Source: Streptomyces sp. NBC_01716
GTDB lineage: Bacteria > Actinomycetota > Actinomycetes > Streptomycetales > Streptomycetaceae
NCBI RefSeq assembly: GCF_036248275.1
Contig: NZ_CP109181.1
Location: 7,998,001 to 8,062,000 of the forward strand
Length of the DNA: 64,000 nucleotides
Reading direction: 5' to 3'
The notes beneath the pieces are model-generated. The model was not told the DNA's origin. It worked only from the letters and a program-made list of their open reading frames with translations, and did not search any database. Of the stretch, positions 16,360 through 24,700 are shown piece after piece; position 1 is the first letter of the stretch; the number at the start of each line of letters is the position of its first letter. The translations under genes were made by a program, and so were the position numbers.

Positions 16360-17155
16360 TCATCGACCACTGGATCATCGCCTCGCTGGTGGCGGTCAGG
16401 GTTTCGTAGTCGCGGGCCAGACGGCGAGAATGCGTCAGCCATGCGAACGTGCGCTCCACCACCCACCTGCGGGGAAGCACCACGAACCCTTCCATGTTGT
16501 CGGTGCGCTTGACGACCTCCAGGGCAAGCGCGAGTTTCTGACGGCACCAGTGGACAAGGCCGCCGGTGTAACCGCCGTCCGCTCAGACCAGGGTGATCTC
16601 CCGGTGCCGCGTGCGCAGCCGCTCCTGCAGGGGCAGGGCCGCATCCCGGTCGCCCGCGTTCGCGGCGGTCACCGCGACGACCAGCAGCAGGCCGAGCGTG
16701 TCGGTCACGATGTGCCGTTTGCGGCCCGGCACCTTCTTCCCGCCGTCGTACCCGCTTGAGGCAGCCGGCACGGACGCCGAGACCCGCACCGACCGCGCGT
16801 CGATGATCCCCGCCGAAGGTTCCGCCTCCCGGCCCTCGCGCTCCCTGACCCGGCCACGCATCCGGTCGTGGAACTCCGCGGCCAGCCCGTGCTCACGCCA
16901 CCGGCGGAAGAAGGCACAGACCCGGCCCCAGGCGGGGAAGTCCGCGGGCATTGCACGCCAGGAGATCCCGCCCGCGACCAGGTAACGGATCGCATCCAGC
17001 ATCGAGCGGTGGCAGTAACCCTCGGGCTGCCCGCCCTTCCCCTCCAGCCAGGCCGGCACCGGCAACAGCGGGCGCACCGCCGCCCACTCCGCGTCCGTCA
17101 TGTCCGAGGGATACCGGCGTACCCGATCCGGATGATCAGCCGCGTTCCCGTACAC
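16307..17155 (-). pseudogene. IS5-family transposase with one nonsense codon
   Basis: About 282 codons. The N-terminal part reads MTDAEWAAVRPLLPVP, ISWRAMPADFPAWGRVCAFF; the DDE domain has GIIDARSVRVS, GKKVPGRKRHIVTDTLGLLL; the end reads RRWVVERTFAWLTHSRRLAR. One TGA (16583-16585) lies between HREITLV and ADGGYTGG, where relatives have Trp; everything else is in frame. The start is GTG 17155 or an internal ATG 17101. The element appears full length, so it died recently by a point mutation. Its ends could not be fixed by eye. Confidence 0.83.
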
Positions 17156-17298
17156 ATGCGCGAGACAATCGCACGACACGCGCGGCAAGTTGAACTCGAC
17201 GGCGACGCGGGGGATCGTCCAAGACGGACAGCGAAGCGCCCGGTGTGAGGCGCACACCACCGTCGTCGCGAAAGCAGTCACGGCCGCCCTCTGATGCT

Positions 17299-17320
17299 GA
17301 ATTGCAAAATTTCGCAATTC
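17299..17320. promoter_or_regulatory. ArsR-type operator upstream of arsR-sulP
   Basis: Inverted repeat with perfect arms GAATTGC and GCAATTC separated by 8 bases centred on AAATTT, 60 bp before the GTG at 17381. Its AT-rich, 22-bp form suits an ArsR dimer. A weaker relative lies before the second arsR gene. Confidence 0.6.
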
Positions 17321-17380
17321 AATAGATGCTTTGTTGCTGTGTTGGCTGCATTCGCGATCGGTAGGGGAAGTCGAGGGGCC

Positions 17381-17722
17381 GTGTCCGTTCCGCTGTATCA
17401 GGCCAAGGCAGAGTTCTTCCGGATGCTGGGGCATCCGGTGCGGATACAGGTGCTGGAGCTGCTGCAGGACGGGCCCGCGCCGGTGCGTGAGCTGTTGGCC
17501 GCGGTCGAGGTGGAGCCCTCCAGCCTGTCCCAGCAGCTCGCGGTACTGCGGCGGTCGGGCATCGTCACCTTCCGGCGCGAGGGCTCGACGGTGGTCTACG
17601 CGCTCGCCGGCGGTGACGTCGCCGAGCTGATGCGCGCCGCGCGCCGGATCCTGACCGAGATGATCGCCGGACAGCACGAGCTGCTGGCGGAGCTGCGGGA
17701 AACCGAGGTCACCGCGCGATGA
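17381..17722 (+). CDS. ArsR-family transcriptional regulator
   Basis: 113 residues from GTG 17381 (an upstream in-frame extension lacks family similarity). The winged helix is complete: LYQAKAEFFRMLGHPVRIQV, ELLAAVEVEPSSLSQQLAVL recognition helix, GIVTFRREGSTVVYAL wing. It has no CxC metal box, so it is not a classic arsenic sensor; it resembles ArsR proteins paired with SulP transporters. Its stop overlaps the start of the transporter gene (ATGA), so the two are translationally coupled. A palindrome at 17299 suggests autoregulation. Confidence 0.85.
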   Translation: MSVPLYQAKAEFFRMLGHPVRIQVLELLQDGPAPVRELLAAVEVEPSSLSQQLAVLRRSGIVTFRREGSTVVYALAGGDVAELMRAARRILTEMIAGQHELLAELRETEVTAR

Positions 17723-19452
17723 GGATGCCGCTCGGCCGGGTCGGTGCCCGGCTCGTCGCGCTGCTGCCCGGCCGTACCGATCTGGCGGAGACGCGCCGCG
17801 ACCCGCGCCGGGACCTGCTGGCCGGGCTCACGGTCGCGATCGTGGCACTGCCGCTCGCGCTCGGCTTCGGCGTCTCCTCCGGCCTCGGAGCCGAGGCGGG
17901 GCTGGCGACCGCGGTCGTCGCGGGGGCGCTCGCCGCCGTCTTCGGCGGTTCCAATCTCCAGGTGTCCGGTCCGACCGGCGCGATGACGGTGGTGCTGGCA
18001 CCGATCGTCGCCGCGCACGGCCCGTCCGGGGTGCTGACCGTCGGGCTGATGGCCGGATGCATGCTCGTCGCGCTGGCGGTGCTGAGGGCCGGGAAGTACA
18101 TGCGGTACGTGCCCGCGCCGGTCGTCGAGGGCTTCACCCTCGGCATCGCGTGCGTCATCGGACTCCAGCAGGTCCCGAACGCCCTGGGCGTGCCCCAGCC
18201 GGAGGGCGACCGGGTGCTCGTCGTCACCGGGCGCGCCCTGCGGGAGTTCGCCGGGAACCCGAACTGGACCAGCGTCGCCTTCGCCCTGGCGGTCGCCGCC
18301 GTCATGCTGCTGGGCGCCCGCCTGCGGCCCACGATCCCCTTCTCCATCCTCGCGGTGATCGCGGCCACCGTCGTCGCCCAGGCCGCCGGGCTCGACGCGG
18401 CCAGGCCGATCGGCGACCTTCCTTCCGGGCTGCCCGCCCCGTCCCTCTCCTTCCTGGACCCCGGCGCTCTCAGCTCCCTGCTCGCCCCGGCGGTGGCGGT
18501 CGCCGCACTGGCTGCCCTGGAATCGCTGCTGTCGGCATCGGTGGCCGACGGTATGACGGTGGGTCAGAAGCACGACCCCGACCGGGAGTTGTTCGGCCAG
18601 GGTCTCGCCAACATGGCCGCTCCCCTCTTCGGGGGCGTACCGGCGACCGGCGCGATCGCGCGGACCGCGGTCAACGTCCGTACGGGCGCCAGTTCCCGGC
18701 TCGCCTCGCTCACCCACGCCGCGATCCTGGCGGTGATCGTCTTCGCGGCGGCGCCCCTGGTCTCCCGGATTCCGCTCGCCGCTCTGGCCGGTGTGCTGCT
18801 GGCCACCGCCATCCGCATGGTCGAGGTCGGCTCGCTGCGGGCGATGGCCGGGGCCACCCGTTCCGACGCCCTGATCCTGGTGGTGACGGCCGCTGCCACG
18901 CTCGCACTCGACCTCGTGTACGCGGTGCTCATCGGTCTGGTGGTCGCGGGAGCCCTGGCGCTGCGCGCGGTGGCCATGCAGGCCCGCCTGGACCAGGTGC
19001 CCCTCGACCGCGGTGACCACAGCGCCGAGGAACACGCGCTGCTGGCCGAGCACATCGTGGCGTACCGGATCGACGGGCCGCTGTTCTTCGCCGCCGCGCA
19101 CCGGTTCCTGCTGGAGCTGGCCGAGGTCGCCGATGTCCGCGTGGTCATTCTGCGTATGTCGAGAGTGACGACCATCGACGCCACCGGCGCCCTCGTCCTC
19201 AAGGACGTGGTGGAAAAGCTCAACCGGCGCGGTGTGGTGGTGATGACCTCCGGGATACGTGCCGGCCAGCGCCAAGTCCTGGACTCCGTGGGCGCGTTGG
19301 AGATGCTGCGGACGGAGGGGGGCGAGTACGCCAGCACGCCCGAGGCGATCCGGGGCGCCCGGGACCACCTGGAGGGCGCCGGCGTGATGCCGCCCCTCCC
19401 CGCCCGGAAGTCCCGGCCGGCCGGCGAGGAAACCGGGGAAAGGGTCGGCTGA
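17719..19452 (+). CDS. SulP-family anion transporter with STAS domain
   Basis: 577 residues. The N-terminus has the sulfate-permease signature (DLLAGLTVAIVALPLALGF), followed by 10-12 hydrophobic segments with NLQVSGPTGAMTVVLAPIV and GGVPATGAIARTAVNVRTGA. A STAS domain follows at about residues 440-545 (IDGPLFFAAAHRFLLELAE, ILRMSRVTTIDATGALVL). SulP proteins carry sulfate, bicarbonate or other anions; the substrate cannot be assigned. Coupled to the upstream ArsR gene, which probably controls it. Confidence 0.9.
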   Translation: MRMPLGRVGARLVALLPGRTDLAETRRDPRRDLLAGLTVAIVALPLALGFGVSSGLGAEAGLATAVVAGALAAVFGGSNLQVSGPTGAMTVVLAPIVAAHGPSGVLTVGLMAGCMLVALAVLRAGKYMRYVPAPVVEGFTLGIACVIGLQQVPNALGVPQPEGDRVLVVTGRALREFAGNPNWTSVAFALAVAAVMLLGARLRPTIPFSILAVIAATVVAQAAGLDAARPIGDLPSGLPAPSLSFLDPGALSSLLAPAVAVAALAALESLLSASVADGMTVGQKHDPDRELFGQGLANMAAPLFGGVPATGAIARTAVNVRTGASSRLASLTHAAILAVIVFAAAPLVSRIPLAALAGVLLATAIRMVEVGSLRAMAGATRSDALILVVTAAATLALDLVYAVLIGLVVAGALALRAVAMQARLDQVPLDRGDHSAEEHALLAEHIVAYRIDGPLFFAAAHRFLLELAEVADVRVVILRMSRVTTIDATGALVLKDVVEKLNRRGVVVMTSGIRAGQRQVLDSVGALEMLRTEGGEYASTPEAIRGARDHLEGAGVMPPLPARKSRPAGEETGERVG

Positions 19453-19479
19453 GCACTGCCGGGTGACGCCTGCGCACGA

Positions 19480-19497
19480 GTTGCTAATCTCGGCAAT
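19480..19497. promoter_or_regulatory. Possible ArsR operator before the second arsR
   Basis: GTTGC and GCAAT half-sites flank 8 bases, echoing the inner part of the palindrome at 17299. It lies about 80 bp before the ATG at 19580. Confidence 0.4.
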
Positions 19498-19579
19498 TGT
19501 TGAGGTTCTCACCGTGGATGCGGTGCGCCGAGGGCCGGCCGGTGGGGCCGTACCGCTGTATCGGGGAGGTAGCGCCACG

Positions 19580-19930
19580 ATGAGTACGCCGCTGTACCAG
19601 ATGAAGGCCGAGTTCTTCAAAACGCTCGGTCACCCCGCGCGCATCCGCGTACTGGAGCTGCTGAGCGAGCGCGAGTACGCGGTCGCGGAGATGCTGCCCG
19701 AGGTGGGGATCGAGCCGGCGCATCTGTCGCAGCAGCTCGCGGTGCTGCGCCGGGCGAACCTGGTGGTGACCCGCAAGGAGGGCTCCACCGTGTACTACTC
19801 GCTGACCAGCCCGCACATCGCCGAGCTGCTCCGGGTCGCGCGGACCATCCTCCAGGGTGTGCTCGCGGGGCAGGCCGAGTTGCTCGCCGACCTCCAGGCG
19901 GGGCAGGCGCAGGCCAGGCCGCCGCTGTAG
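19580..19930 (+). CDS. ArsR-family transcriptional regulator (paralogue)
   Basis: 116 residues from ATG 19580, preceded by GGGAGG. Reads LYQMKAEFFKTLGHPARIRV, MLPEVGIEPAHLSQQLAVLR, LVVTRKEGSTVYYSL. Very similar to the ArsR at 17381 across the whole winged helix and flanking helices, again with no CxC metal-binding box. The two regulators bracket the SulP gene, so one may have arisen by duplication and both may act on the same or related operators. Confidence 0.85.
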   Translation: MSTPLYQMKAEFFKTLGHPARIRVLELLSEREYAVAEMLPEVGIEPAHLSQQLAVLRRANLVVTRKEGSTVYYSLTSPHIAELLRVARTILQGVLAGQAELLADLQAGQAQARPPL

Positions 19931-19950
19931 CGACGGCTCGTACGTGGCTG

Positions 19951-20853
19951 TCAGGAGAGCCCCCGGCCGGCCAGGTCGATCACCAGGTCCCGGACCGCGT
20001 GCAGAGCCGGGTTGTCGTCGTTCGCGCGCCAGGCGACGACGAGTTCGACCGGCTCGCCCTCGATTCCCGTCACCGGGCGCAGCACGACTCCGTCCAGCCC
20101 GAGCGCCTCGGCCGCCCGGGGTACCAGCGCGAGCCCCAGCCCTGCTCGTACCAGCGCCAGGATCGTGTGCACCTGGCTGAGGTGGTGGACGTACCGGGGC
20201 GCGATCCCGGCACCGCGGAACACGCCGACCAGCACCTCGTAGAAGTATCTGGCCTCGGCCGGTGAGTACATGACGAACGGCTCGCCGTCGAGGTCGCGCA
20301 CGTGCGGCACCCGGTCCGGCGCGGCGAGTGGGTGCCCGGCGGGGATCGCGGCCAGCAGGCCCTCCCGGTGCAGCGGGCGGTGATCGAGCCCGGTCCCGGG
20401 GACGGGCGGACGGACCAGGCCCAGGTCCAGTTGTCCGGAGCGCAGCTCCTCCATCTGTGTGCCGGAGACCCGTTCGCGCAGCACCAGATCCACGCCCGGC
20501 AGCTGGGCGTGGATGCCGCCGACGATGGCGTCGAGCACCGAGTGCGCCGACGATGCCGTGAAACCCAGTGCCACTGTCCCGATTTCGCCTGACGGCACCC
20601 TGCGGACCGACAGGGCCGCGTGTTCGGACAGACCGAGGATGCGCCGGGCGTCGCTCAGGAACGCCCGGCCCGCCGCGGTGAGCCGGACGGAACGGCCGAT
20701 CCGGTCGAACAACTCGACGTCCAGCTCGCGTTCCAGCAGTTGGATCCGCCGGGACAGCGGGGGCTGGGTCATCGACAGCCGCTCCGCCGCGCGGCCGTAG
20801 TGCAGTGTCTCGGCGACAGCGACAAAGCTTTCAAGCTGACTCAGGGTAAACAT
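19951..20853 (-). CDS. LysR-family regulator of the divergent catabolic operon
   Basis: 300 residues. N-terminal HTH (LSQLESFVAVAETLHYGRAA, MTQPPLSRRIQLLERELDV) and a periplasmic-binding-fold effector domain (VPSGEIGTVALGFTASSAH to the end). It is divergent from the kdgD-like gene, 113 bp apart, the usual layout for a LysR activator that controls the neighbouring operon. A perfect TATAAT lies 6 bases before its ATG on the minus strand, so its mRNA is probably leaderless. The effector is likely a pathway intermediate, inferred from context. Confidence 0.88.
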   Translation of the reverse strand: MFTLSQLESFVAVAETLHYGRAAERLSMTQPPLSRRIQLLERELDVELFDRIGRSVRLTAAGRAFLSDARRILGLSEHAALSVRRVPSGEIGTVALGFTASSAHSVLDAIVGGIHAQLPGVDLVLRERVSGTQMEELRSGQLDLGLVRPPVPGTGLDHRPLHREGLLAAIPAGHPLAAPDRVPHVRDLDGEPFVMYSPAEARYFYEVLVGVFRGAGIAPRYVHHLSQVHTILALVRAGLGLALVPRAAEALGLDGVVLRPVTGIEGEPVELVVAWRANDDNPALHAVRDLVIDLAGRGLS

Positions 20854-20966
20854 CGATCCATTATAGGTATCAGTCGATCCCCAAGAAGTGTTGGACGTGC
20901 ATCGTTTTGGTTCCTATGGTTCATCCCAGTCGATGTCTCAAAAGCCACCCCCGAGAGGAAACACCG
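20854..20966. promoter_or_regulatory. Divergent control region, LysR / kdgD operon
   Basis: On the minus strand TATAAT (20860-20865) lies 6 bases from the regulator's ATG, giving a leaderless transcript. TCGATCC occurs twice, at 20853-20859 and 20874-20880, 21 bp or two helical turns apart, on either side of this -10 box: a plausible LysR binding pair. A ribosome site GAGAGGAAAC precedes the ATG at 20967. Confidence 0.5.
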
Positions 20967-21905
20967 ATGCCCGCCTTCACCCAAACCGAGCTTGCCGAAC
21001 GCCTCGGATCCGGGCTGCTGTCGTTTCCCGTCACCCACTTCACCCGCGACCTGGCGTTCGACGAGCCCGCCTACCGGGAGAACATCGTCCGCCTGGGCAA
21101 GCACGAGATCGCCGGCCTGTTCGCCGCCGGCGGTACGGGCGAGTTCTTCTCCCTGACCCCCCAGGAAGTCGGCACCGTGGTCCGAGCCGCTGTCGACAGC
21201 GCGCCCAAGGGCACTCCGATCATCGCTCCGGCCGGCCACGGCACCGCGCAAGCGGTCGAGATGGCCCGCGATGCAGAGGCGGCGGGCGCCGACGGCCTGC
21301 TGCTGTTCCCGCCCTACCTCACCGAGGCCTCACCGGACGGCCTCACCGCGCATGTGCGCGCGGTCTGCGAAGCCACTTCGCTGGGTGTGGTGGTTTACAG
21401 CCGCGCGAATGCGGTGTACACATCCAACACAGTGGCCACGCTTGCCGATAACTGTCCGAATCTGATCGGTTTCAAGGATGGTGTCGGCGACCTGGAGGAG
21501 ATCACGCGGATCCACTCACGCCTCGGCGACCGCCTGGTCTTCATCGGCGGGCTGCCGACGGCGGAGGCGTTCGCGCTGCCGTACCTGGAGTTGGGTGTCA
21601 CGACCTACAGTTCGGCGATCTTCAACTTCCTGCCCGAATTCGCCCTGGCCTTCTACGGCGCCGTGCGAGCGGGGGACCGTACGAAGGTGCGCCGGCTGCT
21701 CGACGAGGTCGTGCTGCCCTACACCGCGATCCGCGACCGTAAGGCGGGCTACGCGGTGAGCATCGTCAAGGCCGGCATGGATCTGACCGGACATCCCGCA
21801 GGTCCGGTACGGCCGCCGCTGACCGACCTCGACGAAGCCGAGCGTGAGCTGCTGGCCGGTGTCATCGCGGCGTCGCGTACCGCCACGGCCGCCGCCACCG
21901 CCTGA
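20967..21905 (+). CDS. kdgD: 5-dehydro-4-deoxyglucarate dehydratase
   Basis: 312 residues of the DHDPS/NAL class I aldolase family. Converts 5-dehydro-4-deoxy-D-glucarate to 2,5-dioxopentanoate (ketoglutarate semialdehyde), CO2 and water. Visible are GLFAAGGTGEFFSLTPQEV, the Schiff-base Lys170 in LIGFKDGVGD, and Tyr144 in VVVYSRANAV (most relatives have YNRDNA). GGLPTAEAFALPYLELGVT is also typical. First gene of a same-strand run; the next gene encodes the enzyme that would use its product. Hydroxyproline-pathway deaminases of the same fold were considered, but the motifs fit KdgD better. Confidence 0.85.
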   Translation: MPAFTQTELAERLGSGLLSFPVTHFTRDLAFDEPAYRENIVRLGKHEIAGLFAAGGTGEFFSLTPQEVGTVVRAAVDSAPKGTPIIAPAGHGTAQAVEMARDAEAAGADGLLLFPPYLTEASPDGLTAHVRAVCEATSLGVVVYSRANAVYTSNTVATLADNCPNLIGFKDGVGDLEEITRIHSRLGDRLVFIGGLPTAEAFALPYLELGVTTYSSAIFNFLPEFALAFYGAVRAGDRTKVRRLLDEVVLPYTAIRDRKAGYAVSIVKAGMDLTGHPAGPVRPPLTDLDEAERELLAGVIAASRTATAAATA

Positions 21906-21939
21906 CGCCACCGAACTGTCGAAGTGCAAGGAGACACCC

Positions 21940-23562
21940 GTGTCCGCTCTCCCCCCGACCGGCCCCACCGGCGCCATGGTCATCGGAGCTGAACCCGTCA
22001 TCGGTACGGGTGAGGAGATCCGGTCCGTCGATCCCCGCACCGGCGCGGCTCTCGACCCCGGCTACCGCACGGCATCGGCCGAGCACGTCGAGCGGGCCTG
22101 CGCGCTGGCGAAGCAGGCTTTCCCGGCTTTCCGCGCCGCCGGCGCCGAGCGGCGCGCCGGATTCCTCGACCGCATCGCCGAGCTGCTCGACGAGCGCCGG
22201 GATCCGCTGGTGGAGCGCGCCCACACCGAGACCGCGCTGCCCCGTCCCCGGCTCACCGGCGAAGTGGGCCGCACCAGCGGTCAGCTGCGCCTGTTCGCCG
22301 CCGAGCTGCGGGGCGGGACCTGGCAGGGCGCTCGTATCGACCCGGCACGGCCCGACCGTGAACCGCTCCCACGCGCCGACATCCGGCAACGCCGGATCGC
22401 GCTCGGCCCGGTCGCGGTGTTCGGGGCGAGCAACTTCCCGCTGGCTTTCTCCACCGCGGGGGGCGACACGGCGTCGGCGCTGGCCGCGGGGTGCCCGGTC
22501 GTCGTCAAGGCGCATCAGGCGCATCTGGGTACCGCGGAGCTGGTGGCGCGGACGATCGCCGAAGCGGCGGCCGACACGGGTATGCCCGAGGGCGTGTTCT
22601 CCCAGCTCGTCGGCGGTGGGACTGACGTGGGCGCCCGGCTCGTCAAGGACCCGCGGATCCGTGCCGTGGGCTTCACCGGGTCCCGCGCGGGCGGGCTGGC
22701 GATCGCGGCCATGGCCGCGGCCCGGCCGGTACCGATCCCCGTGTACGCGGAGATGAGCAGCATCAATCCAGTGCTGCCGCTGCCCTCGGCGCTCGAATCC
22801 CGTGGCGCCGAGCTGGGTGCCGCCTTCGCCGGATCGCTGACACTCGGCGCCGGACAGTTCTGCACCAACCCCGGTCTGGTGCTGGCCGTCGAAGGACCTG
22901 GCCTCGACGCGTTCACGAAGGCCGCGGCCGAAGCCGTCGCCGCCGACGCCGGAGCCACCATGCTCACCACGGGCATCGCCGAGCACTACGCCGCCACCGG
23001 TGACGCCCTCGCGGCCCGGGAGGGCGTCGAGGAGTCCGCACACGGCGGCCGGCCCCGCAGCGCGGCTCGCGGCCGAGCCCGGCTGCTGACCGTCGACGGC
23101 GCCCGGTTCGCCGCCGACCCGCGGCTGCAGACCGAGGTCTTCGGCGCGACGTCCCTGATCGTCCGCTGCGCGGACGCCTCCGAGCTGATGGCAGCGGTCG
23201 AGGCGCTGGAAGGCCAGCTCACCGCGACCGTGCACGCCGACGAGGCCGATCATCCACTCGCCGCGACCTTGCTGCCGCTCCTGGAGGAGCGGGCGGGCCG
23301 CGTCCTGTTCGACGGCTGGCCCACCGGGGTCGAGGTCGGACACGCGATGGTGCACGGCGGGCCGTTCCCGGCCACGACCGACCCTCGCAGCACTTCCGTG
23401 GGAACGCTCGCGATCGAGCGCTTCCTGCGCCCCGTTGCCTACCAGGACGTGCCGACCGCGCTGTTGCCTGCTGAGCTTCGTGACGAAAATCCGCTCGGTG
23501 TATGGCGCCGGCTCGACGGTGAACCCGGTCGAGACACCCGCGCCCTCGACAGCGCCGGCTGA
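21940..23562 (+). CDS. Ketoglutarate semialdehyde-type aldehyde dehydrogenase (NADP+)
   Basis: 540 residues from GTG 21940 behind AAGGAG. ALDH fold of the KGSADH type, which oxidises 2,5-dioxopentanoate to 2-oxoglutarate. Shown by VAVFGASNFPLAFSTAGGD, AGCPVVVKAHQAHLGT, VGFTGSRAGG, the catalytic Glu near residue 269 in VYAEMSSINPV, and the nucleophilic Cys near 308 in GAGQFCTNPGLV. It follows kdgD by 34 bp, so the two steps to 2-oxoglutarate are co-transcribed. Its C-terminal segment (GWPTGVEVGHAMVHGGPFPA) is typical of the subfamily. Confidence 0.87.
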   Translation: MSALPPTGPTGAMVIGAEPVIGTGEEIRSVDPRTGAALDPGYRTASAEHVERACALAKQAFPAFRAAGAERRAGFLDRIAELLDERRDPLVERAHTETALPRPRLTGEVGRTSGQLRLFAAELRGGTWQGARIDPARPDREPLPRADIRQRRIALGPVAVFGASNFPLAFSTAGGDTASALAAGCPVVVKAHQAHLGTAELVARTIAEAAADTGMPEGVFSQLVGGGTDVGARLVKDPRIRAVGFTGSRAGGLAIAAMAAARPVPIPVYAEMSSINPVLPLPSALESRGAELGAAFAGSLTLGAGQFCTNPGLVLAVEGPGLDAFTKAAAEAVAADAGATMLTTGIAEHYAATGDALAAREGVEESAHGGRPRSAARGRARLLTVDGARFAADPRLQTEVFGATSLIVRCADASELMAAVEALEGQLTATVHADEADHPLAATLLPLLEERAGRVLFDGWPTGVEVGHAMVHGGPFPATTDPRSTSVGTLAIERFLRPVAYQDVPTALLPAELRDENPLGVWRRLDGEPGRDTRALDSAG

Positions 23563-23568
23563 CCGGTG

Positions 23569-23597
23569 GGCCAGGTGAGGCACGTGTCCACCTGGCC
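23569..23597. terminator. Intercistronic hairpin after the dehydrogenase
   Basis: GGCCAGGTG pairs with CACCTGGCC around an 11-base loop, a few bases after the dehydrogenase stop. There is no T-run. It could attenuate or stabilise the mRNA between the enzyme and transporter parts of the operon. Confidence 0.45.
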
Positions 23598-23665
23598 GAG
23601 GTCCGGCCACGCCGGCCACACCCGCGACTGCCCAGTGGCAACCCTTCCAATGATGTGAGGACGCA

Positions 23666-23833
23666 ATGACACGTCGATGGCTCTCGCCGTCCATATCGGC
23701 GCGCCGGATCCCGGCCGCGTCGCCCCTCCCCGCCACAGATTCCTGTTGGCGTACACACCCCCGGCCGACAGCCGCGGTCCAGTCCGCGCACGGCGCGCCC
23801 TTTGACGGGAGATTCCGCGATGGCCACTCCTGA
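23666..23833 (+). CDS. Possible Arg-rich leader ORF before the ABC genes
   Basis: ATG 23666, preceded by GTGAGGACGCA, opens a 55-codon frame (MTRRWLSPSISARRIPAAS, then DSCWRTHPRP) that ends 14 bp inside the permease gene. Small Arg-rich upstream ORFs of this shape occur before Streptomyces transporter operons. Overlap with the permease start suggests translational coupling. No family evidence; the 257-bp gap may simply be an untranslated leader. Confidence 0.25.
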   Translation: MTRRWLSPSISARRIPAASPLPATDSCWRTHPRPTAAVQSAHGAPFDGRFRDGHS

Positions 23834-24680
23834 AGTCAGTGAAGCCGGTCCGGCGGACCTGCGTCGGACCTCGTCCGAGTCAGCACTCGGTGACCCGACG
23901 GCAGCCAAGCCGAGAATGCTCAGCCGTGACTCGATCGCGGTCGGTGCCAAAGCGATCGCCGGGATCGTCGGACTCTTCGTCGTCTGGCAGCTCCTGGTGG
24001 TCGTCTTCGACCCGCCGGAGTACCTGGCCGTCGGGCCTCTCGCGGCCTTCGCGGAGCTGATCGACCGGCCCGAGTACTTCGCGAGCAACACCTTCGTCAC
24101 CTTGCAGGAGGCGCTCGCCGGCTTCGCGCTCGGCACCGCGCTCGGGGTCCTGTGCGGCGCGGCGCTGCATTACTCAAGCACCGTGCGCAGCTTCCTCTAC
24201 CCCGCGCTCATCGCGATCGACACCATCCCCAAGGTGGCGCTCGCACCGCTGTTCATCGTGTGGTTCGGGTTCGGCTTCGAGTCGAAGGCGTTCGTCGCGA
24301 TGGCCATCGCCTTCTTCCCCCTGGTGATCAACACCTACGACGGCCTGAGCGCGGTGCCCCACGAGCTGCAGGAACTCGCGCGGATCAACAAGGCGTCGTC
24401 GTGGAAGAAGATGATGAAGATCGACTTCATCTACGCGATCCCCTCGATCTTCTCCGGAGCGAAGATCTCCATCTCGCTCGCTGTGGGTGGAGCGGTCGTC
24501 GGTGAGTTCATCGCCGGCTCCAAGGGGCTGGGATACGTCATCCTGCTCGCCAACAGCCAGGTCGACCTCCCGTCGATGTTCGCGGCCTTCATCGTGCTCG
24601 CCGCCATCGCCCTCGCGTTGTTCTTCATCGTCGACTTCGCGGGACGGAAGCTGGCCCCGTGGAAGAACCACGCGAAGTGA
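23820..24680 (+). CDS. ABC transporter permease, NitT/TauT type
   Basis: 286 residues from ATG 23820. After an N-terminal cytoplasmic stretch it has about six membrane segments. The EAA loop reads ELQELARINKASSWKKMMKI, and IDTIPKVALAPLFIVWFGFG is typical of SsuC/TauC permeases. It forms the channel of an importer with the lipoprotein and ATPase genes that follow. The family carries sulfonates, nitrate, taurine, aromatic and pyrimidine-type compounds; the substrate cannot be read. Confidence 0.88.
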   Translation: MATPEVSEAGPADLRRTSSESALGDPTAAKPRMLSRDSIAVGAKAIAGIVGLFVVWQLLVVVFDPPEYLAVGPLAAFAELIDRPEYFASNTFVTLQEALAGFALGTALGVLCGAALHYSSTVRSFLYPALIAIDTIPKVALAPLFIVWFGFGFESKAFVAMAIAFFPLVINTYDGLSAVPHELQELARINKASSWKKMMKIDFIYAIPSIFSGAKISISLAVGGAVVGEFIAGSKGLGYVILLANSQVDLPSMFAAFIVLAAIALALFFIVDFAGRKLAPWKNHAK

Positions 24681-24700
24681 GCGCGGGATCGGAGACTCGA

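Noticed and set aside
17156..17298. Right end of the IS5 element defined by terminal repeats
   Set aside because: I could not find a convincing matching inverted repeat at both sides of the transposase, so I give no boundaries.
20967..23562. Hydroxyproline degradation (pyrroline-hydroxycarboxylate deaminase plus KGSADH)
   Set aside because: The DHDPS-family protein matches KdgD motifs throughout, and no proline epimerase or D-amino-acid oxidase is present.
21862..23736. Very long open frame antisense to the aldehyde dehydrogenase (and similar ones opposite sulP, the M24 gene and the SpoIIE gene)
   Set aside because: Composition is Gly/Arg/His-rich with no family pattern, no ribosome site, and it mirrors a well-supported gene; typical of high-GC DNA.
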